Assembly (NCBI GenBank): GCA_902806575.1
Contig: CADCXD010000005.1
Span: forward strand, 2,418,001-2,482,000
DNA from: Jackrogersella multiformis
Lineage: Eukaryota > Ascomycota > Sordariomycetes > Xylariales > Hypoxylaceae
DNA length: 64,000 nucleotides
Direction of reading: 5' to 3'
Made by a program: the position numbers and the translations under genes. This document shows positions 22,378 through 34,600 of this stretch, piece by piece; position 1 is the stretch's first letter; each line of letters opens with the position of its first letter. The notes below the pieces were generated by a model, which saw only the letters and a program-made list of their open reading frames with translations, ran no database searches and had not been told where the DNA came from.

Positions 22378-24432
22378 GGCTAATATATATTCACTATAAT
22401 AGGAATTGTCGTGTCATGTATATATATCTCTGTTCACTCGGAGATCGAGCCGAGGCATATATAGATTTATCGATACTAGGTAGTTTATGGAAGTATGAAT
22501 AAATCCAAGAATTAGACTAGCAGCCTCACAACCTCGCAACGATGGGCTACCGATCTGGTCGAGGGAAGATCGGTACACCACAGCACATCCTGAATAGTCT
22601 ATGTGAGTGTTGAAGTATTATAGATCGCTCGGGTATTAATGGAATGCCGCGTGCTCGTGTGTTCGTGTGCTCGTGTGCGCGTGTCTAAAGGGTGTTTTCG
22701 GCTTCGTATACGCTCGGCTCGGTAGGAGGTCTTATTTACTCGAGTTCAAATCTTCAATTGATCACGTTGTACTCTGGGTATATATTTATACAATATAGGT
22801 TACGGAGATAGAATATGACTGCGACACCCCAACAAATCTTGGGATGATCCATTAACAAAGTTTACATACTACGGACTAGGATGATAACCTTCTAAACTGT
22901 AAAGCCACTCGCGATAATGGAGGGCGATAACGATAACGATAACAAGGTGAACGATAACGATAAATTGGAAATAGGTAAGGTTAAACCCACCTAGGTACCT
23001 ATGTACATATGTACTTACCTATTGTACCTTGTAAGTAGGTAAAACGTTTTCGAACTGTTCGAACTTGGAAGTTTCGAATTGCCCGAAATGGCAAGAAATA
23101 ATAGTACTCTCTACCCAGTACCTAGCATACGGGATCTACTCCTTCAGGTACTACTCCTTCAGGTACTACTGCCTGCATTACATGCAGCATATACTACCTG
23201 CTCTACGTGAGTTGACGTGGCTACTTCCCTACGGCATATTGTGGAAGCCATCTATCATTTCCAATGCATACATACCTAGGTACCTAGGTAGGTACCTAAG
23301 GGTATATATACCTACCTCCTACCTACATAAGTAGTCATTAAACATTAATAGTAAAACCTTCAACCAGGTATTAGAACCTTGGATACCTTAGATCCAAGTT
23401 GATGTACTGTAGGTACTCGAGTATGAATAATAGGTACATGTAGAACATTGAATTACTTTAGTCCATTTACCTACACCGCTTTCTATCAAATTTTGACGAG
23501 TGCAAGCCCACATTAGGTACCTGGGCTGCCTGGGTCCTGAACAGAATCCGACAGACAGATAGGCAGGTAGGTGCATGTACAATAACTGAACTGATGGATT
23601 ATATTTGATATATGACACCTACCAGCTTTGGCTGCACGAAGATAAGTATACAACACTTTGTAAGGTATACATCGGGTTTTATATACGTTCTCTTAAAGGT
23701 GCCTTAAATTACCTAGGTACCTACCTGGTATAGATATGTACCTAGGCACCTAGGTATATAGGACTTGTGCCTACCTAGGTAGGTAGGATATGTAAAAAGT
23801 CATAGGTGTAGGTATATGTAGGTACCTACCTAGGTAAGCATGGAAGGCGAACTGTACGAATTATTGTACGTGTAAGTTGCCCTAGAGGAGAAAAAAATAT
23901 TTATGGAAATTTTATTTGAGAGGGACGGCGGCGGCCACCCAACAACTTCTCTCTTTTTTTAAACTACGAAAATCTTTGGAGGGGAAACACTGACAGGGTT
24001 GGCGCTTTCCCCCACTTCGCCTCTCCCACCAGACAGACTAGTCTAGTCTTTCTGCCCTCTCTCATCAAATTCCCCATCACCGAAGACCAAACTACTTTCA
24101 TCACTACAACTTCTCTTTCGCTTTTCCTTCTTGCCTTTGGACTTAACCCCAGTCCAAAATTTTCTTCTCGTCAACCAATTCAATCATCACATTTACGCAC
24201 TCGTCGCAACCTAAGCACGACGTGCAAGTCCCTCGAGTTACCGACCTGATTTCAGCGTCCGACTCCACCCAAAACCTCACTTTAATCAATACCTATCTGG
24301 GTACTTTTTTTTCTTCTTCTTCTCCATCTCTACAATTTTACCTTAGGCTTCTAAGTCCCTGATCAGACATCAACTTGTCACTTCACAAATACATCACAGC
24401 CTTCTGTAACTTCCGCGACGGAAATATCAACA
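22378..24432. promoter_or_regulatory. Divergent intergenic region of ypk9 and nap1
   Basis: About 2 kb separates the two divergent genes. Near the ATPase side it has a TG/CG-rich run (about 22650-22685) and five GATAA sites in tandem GATAAC hexamers (22925-22963). The centre (23000-23850) is filled with TACCTAGG/AGGTACCT motifs. The nap1 side (23940-24430) is pyrimidine-rich with CT and TTC tracts, typical of a strong fungal promoter and 5' UTR. No gene is visible. Confidence 0.55.
22925..22963 (+). promoter_or_regulatory. Cluster of five GATA-factor sites (tandem CGATAA)
   Basis: Three consecutive GATAAC hexamers, a 9-bp spacer and two more give five CGATAA sites in 39 bp, each matching the fungal GATA-factor consensus HGATAR. 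They lie about 550 bp upstream of the ypk9 start and about 1.5 kb upstream of nap1. The sites are seen; their function is an inference. Confidence 0.5.
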
Positions 24433-25929
24433 ATGGCGGAACCTATTAAGAACCGACGTGCAGAGGTTCCTGCTCCGTATGTACCACCTCCACAACCAAC
24501 ACTACCTCTCAGCTCAGCTGTATTTTTTTGAGAAACACTGGCATCTAACTTTCTCTCCGCAGTACTCCGCAGAACACACCTGCCAGCAATGCCCCGATCT
24601 CTTCTCATGCTCAACAACCGGGTGTTGCTAGCATCAAGGAAGGTAAGCCGATAGATATATAATCCCAATGCATGATCTGTTCTGGAGGGGCATCTGTTAC
24701 TAACCTCATCCGCACTACAGAGGATCTCGATCGCGCCGCCGCTGCGTCCATCTTTGCCCAGAACCCGCGACTGGTTCAGATGATTCAAGGTCGACTTGGC
24801 ACTCTGGTCGGTCGCTCTTCTGGTTACATAGAGTCTTTACCTCCTGTCGTTCGTCGCCGCGTTTCCGGTCTGAAGGGCATTCAGAAAGATCACTCGAAAC
24901 TCGAGGCTGAATTCCAGGAGGAAGTTCTTCAACTTGAGAAGAAGTATTTCGCCAAGTTCACTCCTCTCTACGAGAAGCGCGCTGCAATCGTCAACGGAAA
25001 GGAGGAGCCCACCGAGGACCAGATCAAGGCTGGCGAGGAAGACAGTAATGAGGACGATGAAGCTAAAGCTGAGAAGGTCGAGAAGGAAGACAAGCCGGCC
25101 GCTGAGGCGACCGAGAATGTCGGGGGCATCCCAGAATTCTGGCTATCTGCCATGAAGAATCAGATCTCACTCGCCGAGATGATCACTGACCGTGATGAGA
25201 CTGCCCTCCGCTTCCTGACTGACATCCGAATGGAGTATCTTGACAAGCCGGGATTCCGTCTGATCTTCGAATTCGCCGAGAACGAGTTCTTCACCAACAA
25301 GACCATCACCAAGACGTATTTCTACCAGAACGAGAGTGGATATGGTGGTGATTTCATCTATGACCACGCCGAGGGCGACAAGATCAACTGGAAGGAGGGC
25401 CAAGATCTCACTGTTCGCATCGAGAGCAAGAAGCAGAGAAACAAGAGTAAGCAACCCTGAGGTGGATCCCCTAATGCCTCTTACTAATCTACATAGACAC
25501 CAAGCAAACCCGTATCGTTAAGAAGACGGTTCCTACTGAGTCGTTCTTCAACTTCTTCTCTCCCCCCAAGGCACCTACCGATGATGACGACGATGCCGCC
25601 TCGGATATCGAGGAGCGTTTGGAGCTAGACTACCAGCTTGGCGAGGATATCAAGGAGAAGTTGATTCCTCGAGCTATCGACTGGTTCACTGGTGAAGCTT
25701 TGGCTTTCGAGGAAATTGATGACCTCGACGAGGACCAATTCGACGACGACGACGATGATGAAGACGACGACCTCAGTGAAGACCGTGAAGATGAAGAGGA
25801 AGAATCTGATGACGATGTTTGTTACCCCTTTCCCCACAACCCTTTTAAAGCAGCAGGCTTGGCTAATCCGTGGTATAGGACGATGGCGCGAAGCCGAAGC
25901 AGGAGGCACAAGAGTGCAAGCAAAGCTAA
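24433..25929 (+). CDS. nap1: Nucleosome assembly protein 1 (NAP1) histone chaperone
   Basis: This H2A-H2B chaperone shuttles between cytosol and nucleus and also works with cyclin/septin pathways. The exons are 24433-24476, 24563-24642, 24721-25446, 25497-25816 and 25879-25929, giving 406 residues. After a disordered N-terminus comes the long dimerisation helix (LEAEFQEEVLQLEKKYFAKF), then the NAP earmuff domain with GIPEFWLSAMKNQ, FEFAENEFFTN and YDHAEGDKINWKEG, then PTESFFNFFSPP, and DYQLGEDIKEKLIPRAIDWFTGEA. The C-terminal acidic tail has runs of Asp/Glu. The last 51-nt exon encodes a tail ending ECKQS, matching the CaaX-like CKQQ end known from NAP1 proteins. The last intron (62 nt) contains no in-frame stop; if retained it would give a different, basic tail. 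A pyrimidine-rich leader precedes the start. Confidence 0.95.
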
Positions 25930-27292
25930 ATCTCGTCCTCGTTCGCTAACGGTTTCTACTTAATTCACGTCACGGACCCTGCTCAGAAGGGAAGCAAGGT
26001 TGAGTAACGGCTGTCTCATCCTCTCTAACACCTTTTGTCACCTTCTGTCATTCTATCGACCAGGGCAAATTTAATGTTATGGATTTGTCGACGCTCTACA
26101 GAGGTCAAACAACACACGGTCTGTGAATTGAGGTGCAAAATAGACTGGCCACTCCCATTAGGTTCTAGGCTACTTTCGGAATCTCGTTCTGTATTGATTG
26201 ATGCTTCTCTTCGTTGTTTTCCTCCAGCATACGGCTGGTCTGGAGTAGTTGGTTGGCCGGGCAAAGTGGCAGCATATCATGAACAGAGACATTGGAGGTG
26301 GGCCTGAAGGGCAGACTTCATACTGGCACCAAAGGGGGGGAATGGTAAAGTTGCTGGCCCGTCGGTAATGCATTCAGACAGAGAATCAAATGAAGTTGAC
26401 GGAAGTTTGCGCCTCGCATATATGTACATCATACGTTGCACATGAATCTGGTTTCCCATCCCCTGCATAGAGAACTACAGGCCATGACGCGAAGTCGAAT
26501 GTGTGAAGCATAGGGCATGTTTACTGGCCCGGTTAGCTATTAGTTACCTACCCAGGTGGGTAAGTATCCCACAACTCCTAACAACTCATAATTGAGGAGG
26601 TACCTAAGGTATAAGGAGGCATATTGTTTCCACCCTACCCTAGGTACCTAGGTAGGTACCTGGTACGTGGAGTAAAGTTCTAGCTGAGTACCTAGGTACC
26701 TAGCAGCCCTAGTCTGTTGTAAAAAGAGTTTTTGGCGCTACGGAATATTTCTAGAAGAAATCCAATTCGGATTATAGTTAAAGTGCCCACCTATGTACCT
26801 AGGGTAGGCTGGTAGGCTGGCAGTACCAAGCCTGGTAAAGAGAAAATCCATCCAAGAGCGGGCGATCTCCTTGTACATATCTACTTGTACATGGTAATCC
26901 ATACATATGCCCGTCTGATCCGTGAGTCACGGCCACTATAACGACGTCCGATGACGGGATCTGACTGTGAGAGCTTAGAAGATATTTTATTTGTTTAACC
27001 CCCTTTCGGGTTCTGGTCTTTTCGTGGCATTGAATAATTAAAAGTTGGGTCTTCTTAGCTACATAGTACGTATTACGTGAAGCGATAGGCTAATATGGAT
27101 GGGGGGGATTACCCAGCATACCTGCCTAGGAATAGGTAGTAGTACCTATAGCGAATCATAAATGCGCTAGCCGGAATTGTGATATAACAGAGAGTCCACG
27201 GGATCCAAAGTTCAAAGTCCAAGCTAACAGTTAAAGAAACAGCAAAAGTTTTCCCGAGCTCTGAGTCAAATTACACCCACGTCCGGCTAAGG

Positions 27293-27339
<47 letters not shown>

Positions 27340-27432
27340 ATATATATATACATATGTATGTAACTATTTCCCCTTTTTAACTTTATCCGTCTCATATTCT
27401 AGTCTCGCATAAATCAGTCGTGGAAGAAAACA
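25930..27432. other. Intergenic region, no supported gene
   Basis: About 1.5 kb contains the nap1 3' UTR and the promoter of the serine biosynthesis gene. TACCTAGG/AGGTACCT clusters occur at 26540-26710. A long TA/TG dinucleotide repeat lies within 140 bp of the next start codon. No convincing ORF. Confidence 0.6.
27297..27351. repeat. Compound TA-TG-TA dinucleotide microsatellite
   Basis: A run of about 13 TA units is followed by about 8 TG units and then about 6 TA units. It ends about 80 bp upstream of the D-3-phosphoglycerate dehydrogenase start codon, so it lies in the core promoter or 5' UTR. Confidence 0.93.
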
Positions 27433-29275
27433 ATGGCACAAGCAAAGAACATACTGAGGATGCCCGAGGCGGAATCGTCCCATCGCTTAGAGGTGTCAAC
27501 CTCACCGTCAGCAGCTACTTTTCATTCCCCGCTGTCGAGCTTTGGCGGGGCATTCCCTCAGCGAGGACAGCCCAAGCAGCTCAAACCCTTCAACACACAG
27601 GACATAAAAATCCTCTTGCTTGAGAATGTCAACCAGAGCGGGAGAGATATCCTTACAGGTCAGGGTTATCAAGTCGAATTCGTTAAGAGTTCGTTGCCCG
27701 AGGATCAATTGATCGAGAAGATCCGGTGAGCAGACTCAAAAAAATTATTATGAGCGTAGCTATCTACCATAAGCCAAGCTCTAATGGAAACCCCCCCTTA
27801 GAGATGTACACGTCATTGGCATTCGATCAAAGACCAAATTAAATGAGAAGGTCCTCCGCGAGGCTAAGAATCTCCTGGTAATTGGCTGCTTCTGCATCGG
27901 CACCAACCAGGTAGATTTAGAATATGCTGCTCACCATGGTATTGCCGTCTTCAACTCGCCCTTTGCCAACTCTCGTAGTGTGGCTGAGCTCGTCATCGCC
28001 GAGATCATCACTCTGGCCCGCCAGCTTGGTGATAGATCTAATGAGATGCACAAAGGCACCTGGAATAAGGTGAGCAACAAGTGCTGGGAAATCCGTGGAA
28101 AGACTCTCGGTACGTGCTATACTGCTCTGGCTCGTCTTTTATCCTTAATATCCAGGGGCTGATATTCGCTGCATCGAAGGAATCGTCGGGTATGGGCACA
28201 TTGGCTCGCAACTGTCTGTCCTCGCGGAAGCCATGGGCATGTCAGTAATATACTACGACGCCGTGAGTTTGATGGCATTGGGTACGGCTCGGCAGGTGCC
28301 AACGCTAGACGCTCTCCTGAGCGAAGCCGACTTCGTCACTCTACACGTGCCAGAGCTGCCCGAGACCAAGAACATGGTTTCTGCCGCGCAGCTTGAACTG
28401 ATGAAGGACGGTTCGTATCTTATCAACGCCAGCCGCGGTACTGTAGTCGACATTCCGGCTCTGATCAACGCGATGCGCAGCGGTAAGATCGCCGGAGCTG
28501 CGTTGGATGTCTACCCGGGCGAGCCGCGCGCAAACGGGGACTACTTCAATAACACCCTGAACGGATGGGAAGAAGATCTCCGTAGTCTGAACAACATTAT
28601 TCTCACTCCGCACATTGGTGGCAGCACCGAGGAGGCTCAGAGAGCGATTGGCATCGAAGGTATGAGAGTTCTAACATGACGCCCTTGGCGCTACGAATTA
28701 ACACGAGGACCGTATAGTTAGCGACGCTCTGGTTCGGTATATCAACCTAGGTATCACCTTGGGCAGCGTCAATATGCCCGAGGTTAACCTGCGTTCGTTG
28801 ACTCTGGAGGAGCCTGACCACGCACGAGTAAGAAGTCCTCAGCTGCTTAGAAAAGTGACACGACCTCTAATTCGTCGCAGATCATCTACATCCACAACAA
28901 TGTACCGGGCGTTCTTCGCAAGGGTTAGTCAAAGTAGCGGTACAACTACCGTCATGTCGAGATACTTACACCTAGGCAGTTAACGAGATCCTCGGTAACC
29001 ACAACGTCGACAAGCAAATCAGCGATAGCAGGGGCGACGTACGCTTCTCAGCCTTTCCCTCCTGTCCTCTTGCTTCAGACTAACATAGGCACACAGGTCG
29101 CATATCTCATGGCTGACGTCAGTGACGTCCAGATCAGCGATCTCAAGGAGATCTCCGACTCGCTCGAGGCACTCAGCTGTAAGTGACGGCTCACAACTTT
29201 GACACACCGCGTCGCTAACCTTCTTTTTTTTCTTCTTCTTGCACAGCTCGCATTATGACACGCGTGCTTTACTAG
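27433..29275 (+). CDS. ser33: D-3-phosphoglycerate dehydrogenase (Ser3/Ser33 type)
   Basis: This cytosolic NAD-dependent enzyme oxidises 3-phosphoglycerate to phosphohydroxypyruvate, the first step of serine biosynthesis. The eight exons are 27433-27725, 27802-28109, 28180-28659, 28718-28827, 28881-28923, 28980-29038, 29097-29178 and 29247-29275, giving 467 residues. The substrate domain contains VIGIRSKTKLNEKV and the signature IGCFCIGTNQVDL. The Rossmann domain has GYGHIGSQ, the catalytic Arg lies in NASRGTVVD, and the catalytic His in TPHIGGSTEEAQ. The C-terminal ACT domain, with VNEILGNHNVD and AYLMADVSD, ends in MTRVLY. The intron after KTLG uses an AAG acceptor (28179) rather than an earlier CAG (28155), because only that choice gives the conserved LGIVGYGHIG. 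The structure is canonical for this family. Confidence 0.95.
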
Positions 29276-29978
29276 GATGACTTAAGCCTAGACGAAAGCT
29301 GTTGGTGGGAGATAGCAGAGAGGTAGGCAAACAGCATCCCAGGCACCGGAGCGGAGGGAAAGGCGTTCAACCCAAACGGAAACAACATCTTGCATGATGG
29401 GTATATAAAAATTCAACTTTCGGCAAGACGGATACCCTGGAAAATTGCATGAGCATGGTTAGAAAACGGGTGGGCGGCGAGGTTCAACATGAAAAAAAAG
29501 CCCAAGGTACAATGGGCAAGCATTTTTTTTTAATGATATGAGATTATCTATCTATGGAACGAGTATTTATTATATTTTGTGACTCTATTAAGCGCGATTT
29601 ATTGGAGGTATTATGTAGCTATCTCGGTTCTTTTATTGCAAAGGCCTATATTAAGACCATCTTAAGCTACCTGGGTAGGTACCTTTATGTGATAACCCCA
29701 AGATCAATTCATATGGATGTCTTCATCGCTTGCTGGATTACCTCGGTACTTTATATAAAACGGATGGATACTTCTAGATAGCTGAGGTTCCTCGCCTCGA
29801 GGCTTCTAAGATTGTTACTTACGTTGATCTGCGTAAAGGGAAAGGAAATGTTCCAAGTTAACGAGTGACGAAACAAACATCAGCCGTATCTAGCAGTACA
29901 ATATACTAGATTCTACCTATATTTCCCATATGAAAACATATCAAAGGGTACTAAGTACCCAGGAGGTGTTGGAGATCC

Positions 29979-30003
29979 GGGGATGGGGGTTGGGGGTTGG
30001 GGG
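29979..30003 (+). other. G-quadruplex-forming sequence candidate
   Basis: Four G-tracts of 4, 5, 5 and 5 bases are separated by 2-base loops (AT, TT, TT) on the plus strand, matching the standard G4 pattern with very short loops. Confidence 0.75.
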
Positions 30004-31355
30004 TTGGCTATAAATGTCGGGTTTCTATGTACAGGGTTCAGGTTGCTTTCCCCTGCAGGATACGGTATGTGAATCCAGAATGATCGAATGATCGATTCGA
30101 TATTTGTTCCTAGAGATGTCACAGACCGACATATATAAATATTCACTGGTTTGTATTTATGTTGTAGGCTTTGCAACTTTGAAATACGAAAGGAAATCAA
30201 GGGTAACTTGACATCCACGGGAGAAACCTTGAGTATTTTTGGTGTTGCTACTGGTAGGTACCTATTTGACGGATTAAACGGTCAAAGGTTCTCGAAGTAC
30301 CTACTAGGTACACTATTAGGTACGTGCATATGACATGGAGAAGGAGCAGAAATAGGAATAGGGAGACTGGAGTAAGAATTCCGATCGAAACACCGGAATA
30401 TACTTTGTAACCTTGTAACCTTGCAGCTGCCTCGTAACTTCGCAACCGATTTATTTCTTAATCGGTACTTGGAGGTGTGTTTACATCATAGTGATATGTT
30501 GTATCCCACATCCGGGTGTCGAGGTACCTAAGTATTCATCTATATGCAGGTACCTGGTACCTATGTACAGTCACGTCTTTGCTTTGATTGATTGATTGAA
30601 TTAAGCTGTCACAACTGCGCATCCGCGAAAATGGACCTTGCATAATACTGGTCGCTTTGTCAAACCGGTAGGTGCACGAACGTTCTGCAGGAGAAAGGGA
30701 GGAAGGTCTTGGGAAGGTCTTGGGACGTGGTGGTTGTTAAGAGGAGAGAACGTCTTGAATCATGATTTACACTAGGTGCCTCCTTACCAATGTACCTAGG
30801 TACATATTAAGGAGAAAGAAAAGTACAATGTACATTACTCTAACACGCAGACCACACCGCCTACCAAAGTAGCAAACACTCAAAAATAGTCAAAAATAGG
30901 TTGGTTTCAACCCCGAACAAGGCAAGCCCGTCCCGTCTCGTTAAGAACTGCAAGAACGGCAAGAACTGAACGAATTGTAAATGGCTGGAGGAGGACCCTT
31001 TTTTAAAAAACCCTCCCCCCCTGTTTTCTGGCTTCGTACTAGGCTGTTGTAGGAAAGGCTCTCCCCTTTATCCCCTACCTCTCCTAAATTTCGATCATTG
31101 AAGGCTGGATGGCTAGACTGGCAGACTGTGACGCTCCTGACAGCTCGATATGATGATTGGAAGTAGGAAGTAGGTAATACCTAATACCTAATCGCTAAGG
31201 TACCTACCTAGAACCTATTGCATTATGCATGCAACGGTACACACAATATCATAACGCGAACGGTGAAACTGGTCATCACACTTTTTTATTTATTTATTTA
31301 TTTTTTAGTTGTGAGAAGCATCAACACCATTTCCGCTGAACGGCCTTCTCATCTA

Positions 31356-31385
31356 GGTCAACTCTGGTCAACTCTGGTCAACTCT
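31356..31385 (+). repeat. Three tandem copies of a 10-bp unit upstream of the myosin V gene
   Basis: The unit GGTCAACTCT is repeated three times without mismatch, about 300 bp upstream of the class V myosin start, in the likely promoter or 5' UTR. Confidence 0.9.
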
Positions 31386-31684
31386 AAGCCCCCCCTCTCC
31401 CCCCCTCCCCTCCTTTCTACCTATTCCCTATACCAGTCTAGTGGATATAGGCTTCTACTAGCACTTATTGACCTCACCGTTTGTCATTTCTGTCTTCTCC
31501 TGTCCGCCTAATTCGATCCTCGGCCGACCGACATACGGATGTATTGTGCTATCGCTTCCCCCCTAATAACCTAATAATTATCTTACCATCCCACCACCCT
31601 ACCACCCTACCATCCTTACGCCTCTCGCGACGCGATCGAACTTAATTCTACTATATCCTCCAACCGACTACCCATCAGCCTCTC

Positions 31685-34600
31685 ATGTCGCATAACTACG
31701 ATGTCGGTACGAGAGCCTGGCAGCCGGATGCCACCGAGGGCTGGGTGGCATCTGAGGTTGTCAAGAAGACCGTCGATGGCGACAAGGTGACCTTGGTCTT
31801 CAAGTTCGACAATGAAGAGGTATGCGAAACTAGACTCTCGGCAGAGGCTCAACCTCTCTCCCGGTAGCTTCCAGCTATAGCTAACCTCTCACCTACAATC
31901 CAGACCAAGACGGTGCAGCTCTCCGTGGAGGCTATGCAAAATTCTAGCGACCCGTCGTTACCACCGTTGATGAACCCTGCTATGCTAGAAGCCAGTGACG
32001 ATTTAACGAACCTGTCTCATTTAAACGAACCAGCAGGTATGCATGATCCTTAATATATCTTGTAAGTCTATCTTCTATATAGATTGTTGACCATTCCGTG
32101 CCGTGCAGTGCTCCAAGCGATCCGACTTCGATATGCGCAAAAAGAGATCTATACATACAGCGGTATAGTGCTCATAGCTACGAATCCTTTTGCTCGAGTC
32201 GAGTCTCTCTATGTTCCGGGTATGGTCCAAGTATACGCTGGCAGACAGAGGGAGACACAAGCCCCCCATCTGTTTGCCATCGCCGAGGAAGCTTTTATGT
32301 GAATACACCCCGATGCTTCGTGCTATAAGTTATCGCCTAGCTAACGTAGGTGTTCTTCAGCAAAATGATAAAAGATGCGAGGAATCAAACTGTCGTAGTT
32401 TCGGGAGAGTCTGGTGCCGGAAAGACTGTCAGTGCTAAGTATATCATGCGATACTTTGCTACGAGAGAACCTCCGGATAACCCAGGTGGCCGATCTAAGA
32501 AGGGTGCCGAAGCGATGAGCGAGACAGAAGAGCAGATTCTAGCGACAAATCCCATCATGGAAGCCTTTGGAAACGCTAAGACGACTCGTAACGACAACTC
32601 GTCGAGATTTGGAAAGTATATAGAGATTATGTTCGACAACAAGACAAACATTATTGGTGCTAGGATTAGGACGTATCTCCTCGAACGGTCAAGGCTCGTC
32701 TTCCAGCCCCTGAAAGAGAGGAATTACCATATTTTCTACCAATTTTTGGCTGGAGCGACGGACAAGGAGCGGCAGGATCTTAGCCTATTACCAATCGAGC
32801 AGTTCGAGTACCTCAACCAGGGAAACTCTCCTACCATCGATGGAGTAGATGACAAGGCCGAATTCCTGGCTACTAAGAGTTCTCTCAGGACGATCGGTGT
32901 GGATGACACTCAGCAGTCGGGTATCTTCAACCTCTTAGCTGGTCTGCTGCACCTTGGTAACGTTAAGATCGGTGCCTCCAGGAGCGACAGTGTATTGGCT
33001 CCTACGGAACCCTCTTTGGAGCGTGCTTGCACTATCCTAGGAATCGACGGTACAAATTTCGCAAAGTGGATTGTGAAGAAGCAGCTTGTTACACGTGGTG
33101 AGAAGATCGTCTCGAACTTGACACAGCAGCAAGCTCTAGTCGTGCGAGATTCGGTTGCCAAGTACATTTATTCGAGTCTATTCGATTGGTTGGTGGAGGT
33201 TATCAATAGGAGTCTTGCAACCGATGAGGTCTTGAGTCGTGTTTCCTCCTTCATCGGTGTCCTTGATATTTACGGCTTCGAGCATTTCGCTAAGAACTCT
33301 TTCGAGCAGTTCTGCATCAACTACGCCAATGAAAAGCTGCAGCAGCAGTTCAACTCCCACGTTTTTAGGCTGGAACAGGAAGAATACGTCCGAGAACAGA
33401 TAGACTGGAAATTCATCGAGTTCTCTGACAACCAACCATGTATCGATTTGATTGAAGGGAAACTGGGTATTCTCTCCCTTCTTGACGAAGAGTCTAGATT
33501 GCCTATGGGCGCAGATGAACAATTTGTTACTAAGCTTCACCACAACTTTTCCTCCAACAAGAACAAGTTCTACAAGAAGCCCAGATTTGGAAAGTCCGCC
33601 TTCACCGTCTGCCACTATGCTGTCGATGTTACATACGAATCAGAGGGCTTCATCGAGAAGAACAGGGACACGGTGCCTGACGAGCACATGGAGGTTCTCC
33701 GTGGAACAACGAATAAGTTCCTTCACCGGGTGCTCGCAGCAGCATCCGCTGTCCGCGAGAAAGACGTCGCCGCTTCTGGTTCTGCCGTTGCTAAGCCTAC
33801 GGCAGGGAGGAAGATAGGAGTTGCTGTTAACCGCAAGCCGACTCTCGGTGGCATCTTCCGATCCTCGCTTATCGAATTGATGAACACAATCGGAAATACC
33901 AATGTTCACTACATTCGGTGTATCAAGCCAAACGAGGCCAAGGTCGCATGGAAATTCGAGGGCCCCATGGTCCTCAGCCAGCTGAGAGCTTGTGGTGTCC
34001 TCGAAACTATCCGCATTAGTTGTGCTGGTTATCCAGGTCGCTGGACCTACGAGGAATTTGCTCTGCGGTATTACCTGCTGATTCCATCAACCCGATGGCA
34101 GACGGAGATCAGACAGCTCGTGAAGGAGATTCTCGCTCAGGCGCTCGGCGATTCGATCACGGAAACTGGGACCGCCAGCTACCAACTGGGTTTGACTAAG
34201 ATCTTCTTCCGTGCTGGTATGCTTGCGCATCTGGAGAACCTCCGCCAAAACCGCATGAGTGAAGCGGCCATCATGATCCAAAAGAACTTGAAGGCTAAGT
34301 ACTATCGCCGCAAGTACCTGGAAGCAAGAGATGCTATCGTCACTTTCCAGTCACTCTTTAGGGCTCACACGACCCGGATGAAGGCACAGGAGCTACGCAC
34401 AGTCAAAGCCGCTACAACTATACAGAGGGTGTGGAAGGGACAAAAGCAGCGAAAAGCGTTCCTTCGGATCCGCAACAGCGTCATACTGGTACAGGCTATC
34501 GCCAAGGGTTATCTACGGAGAAGAGAGATCATGGAAACCCGCGTGGGAAATGCTGTTATTCTCATCCAGCGTGTGTGGCGATCGAGACTGCAGGTCAGGG

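Larger units (their letters stand above)
29276..31684. other. Intergenic region, no supported gene
   Basis: About 2.4 kb lies upstream of the myosin gene. It contains a strong G-quadruplex candidate (29979-30003), a few TACCTAGG motifs, an A/T-rich tetranucleotide run near 31289-31304, a three-copy 10-bp repeat (31356-31385) and a C-rich tract (31388-31415) just before the start. No coding signal was found in the short frames (such as 29554-29781). Confidence 0.58.

Noticed and set aside
28150..28156. CAG acceptor at 28155 in the ser33 intron 2
   Set aside because: It would insert non-conserved residues and change frame before GYGHIG; the AAG acceptor at 28179 restores the family sequence.
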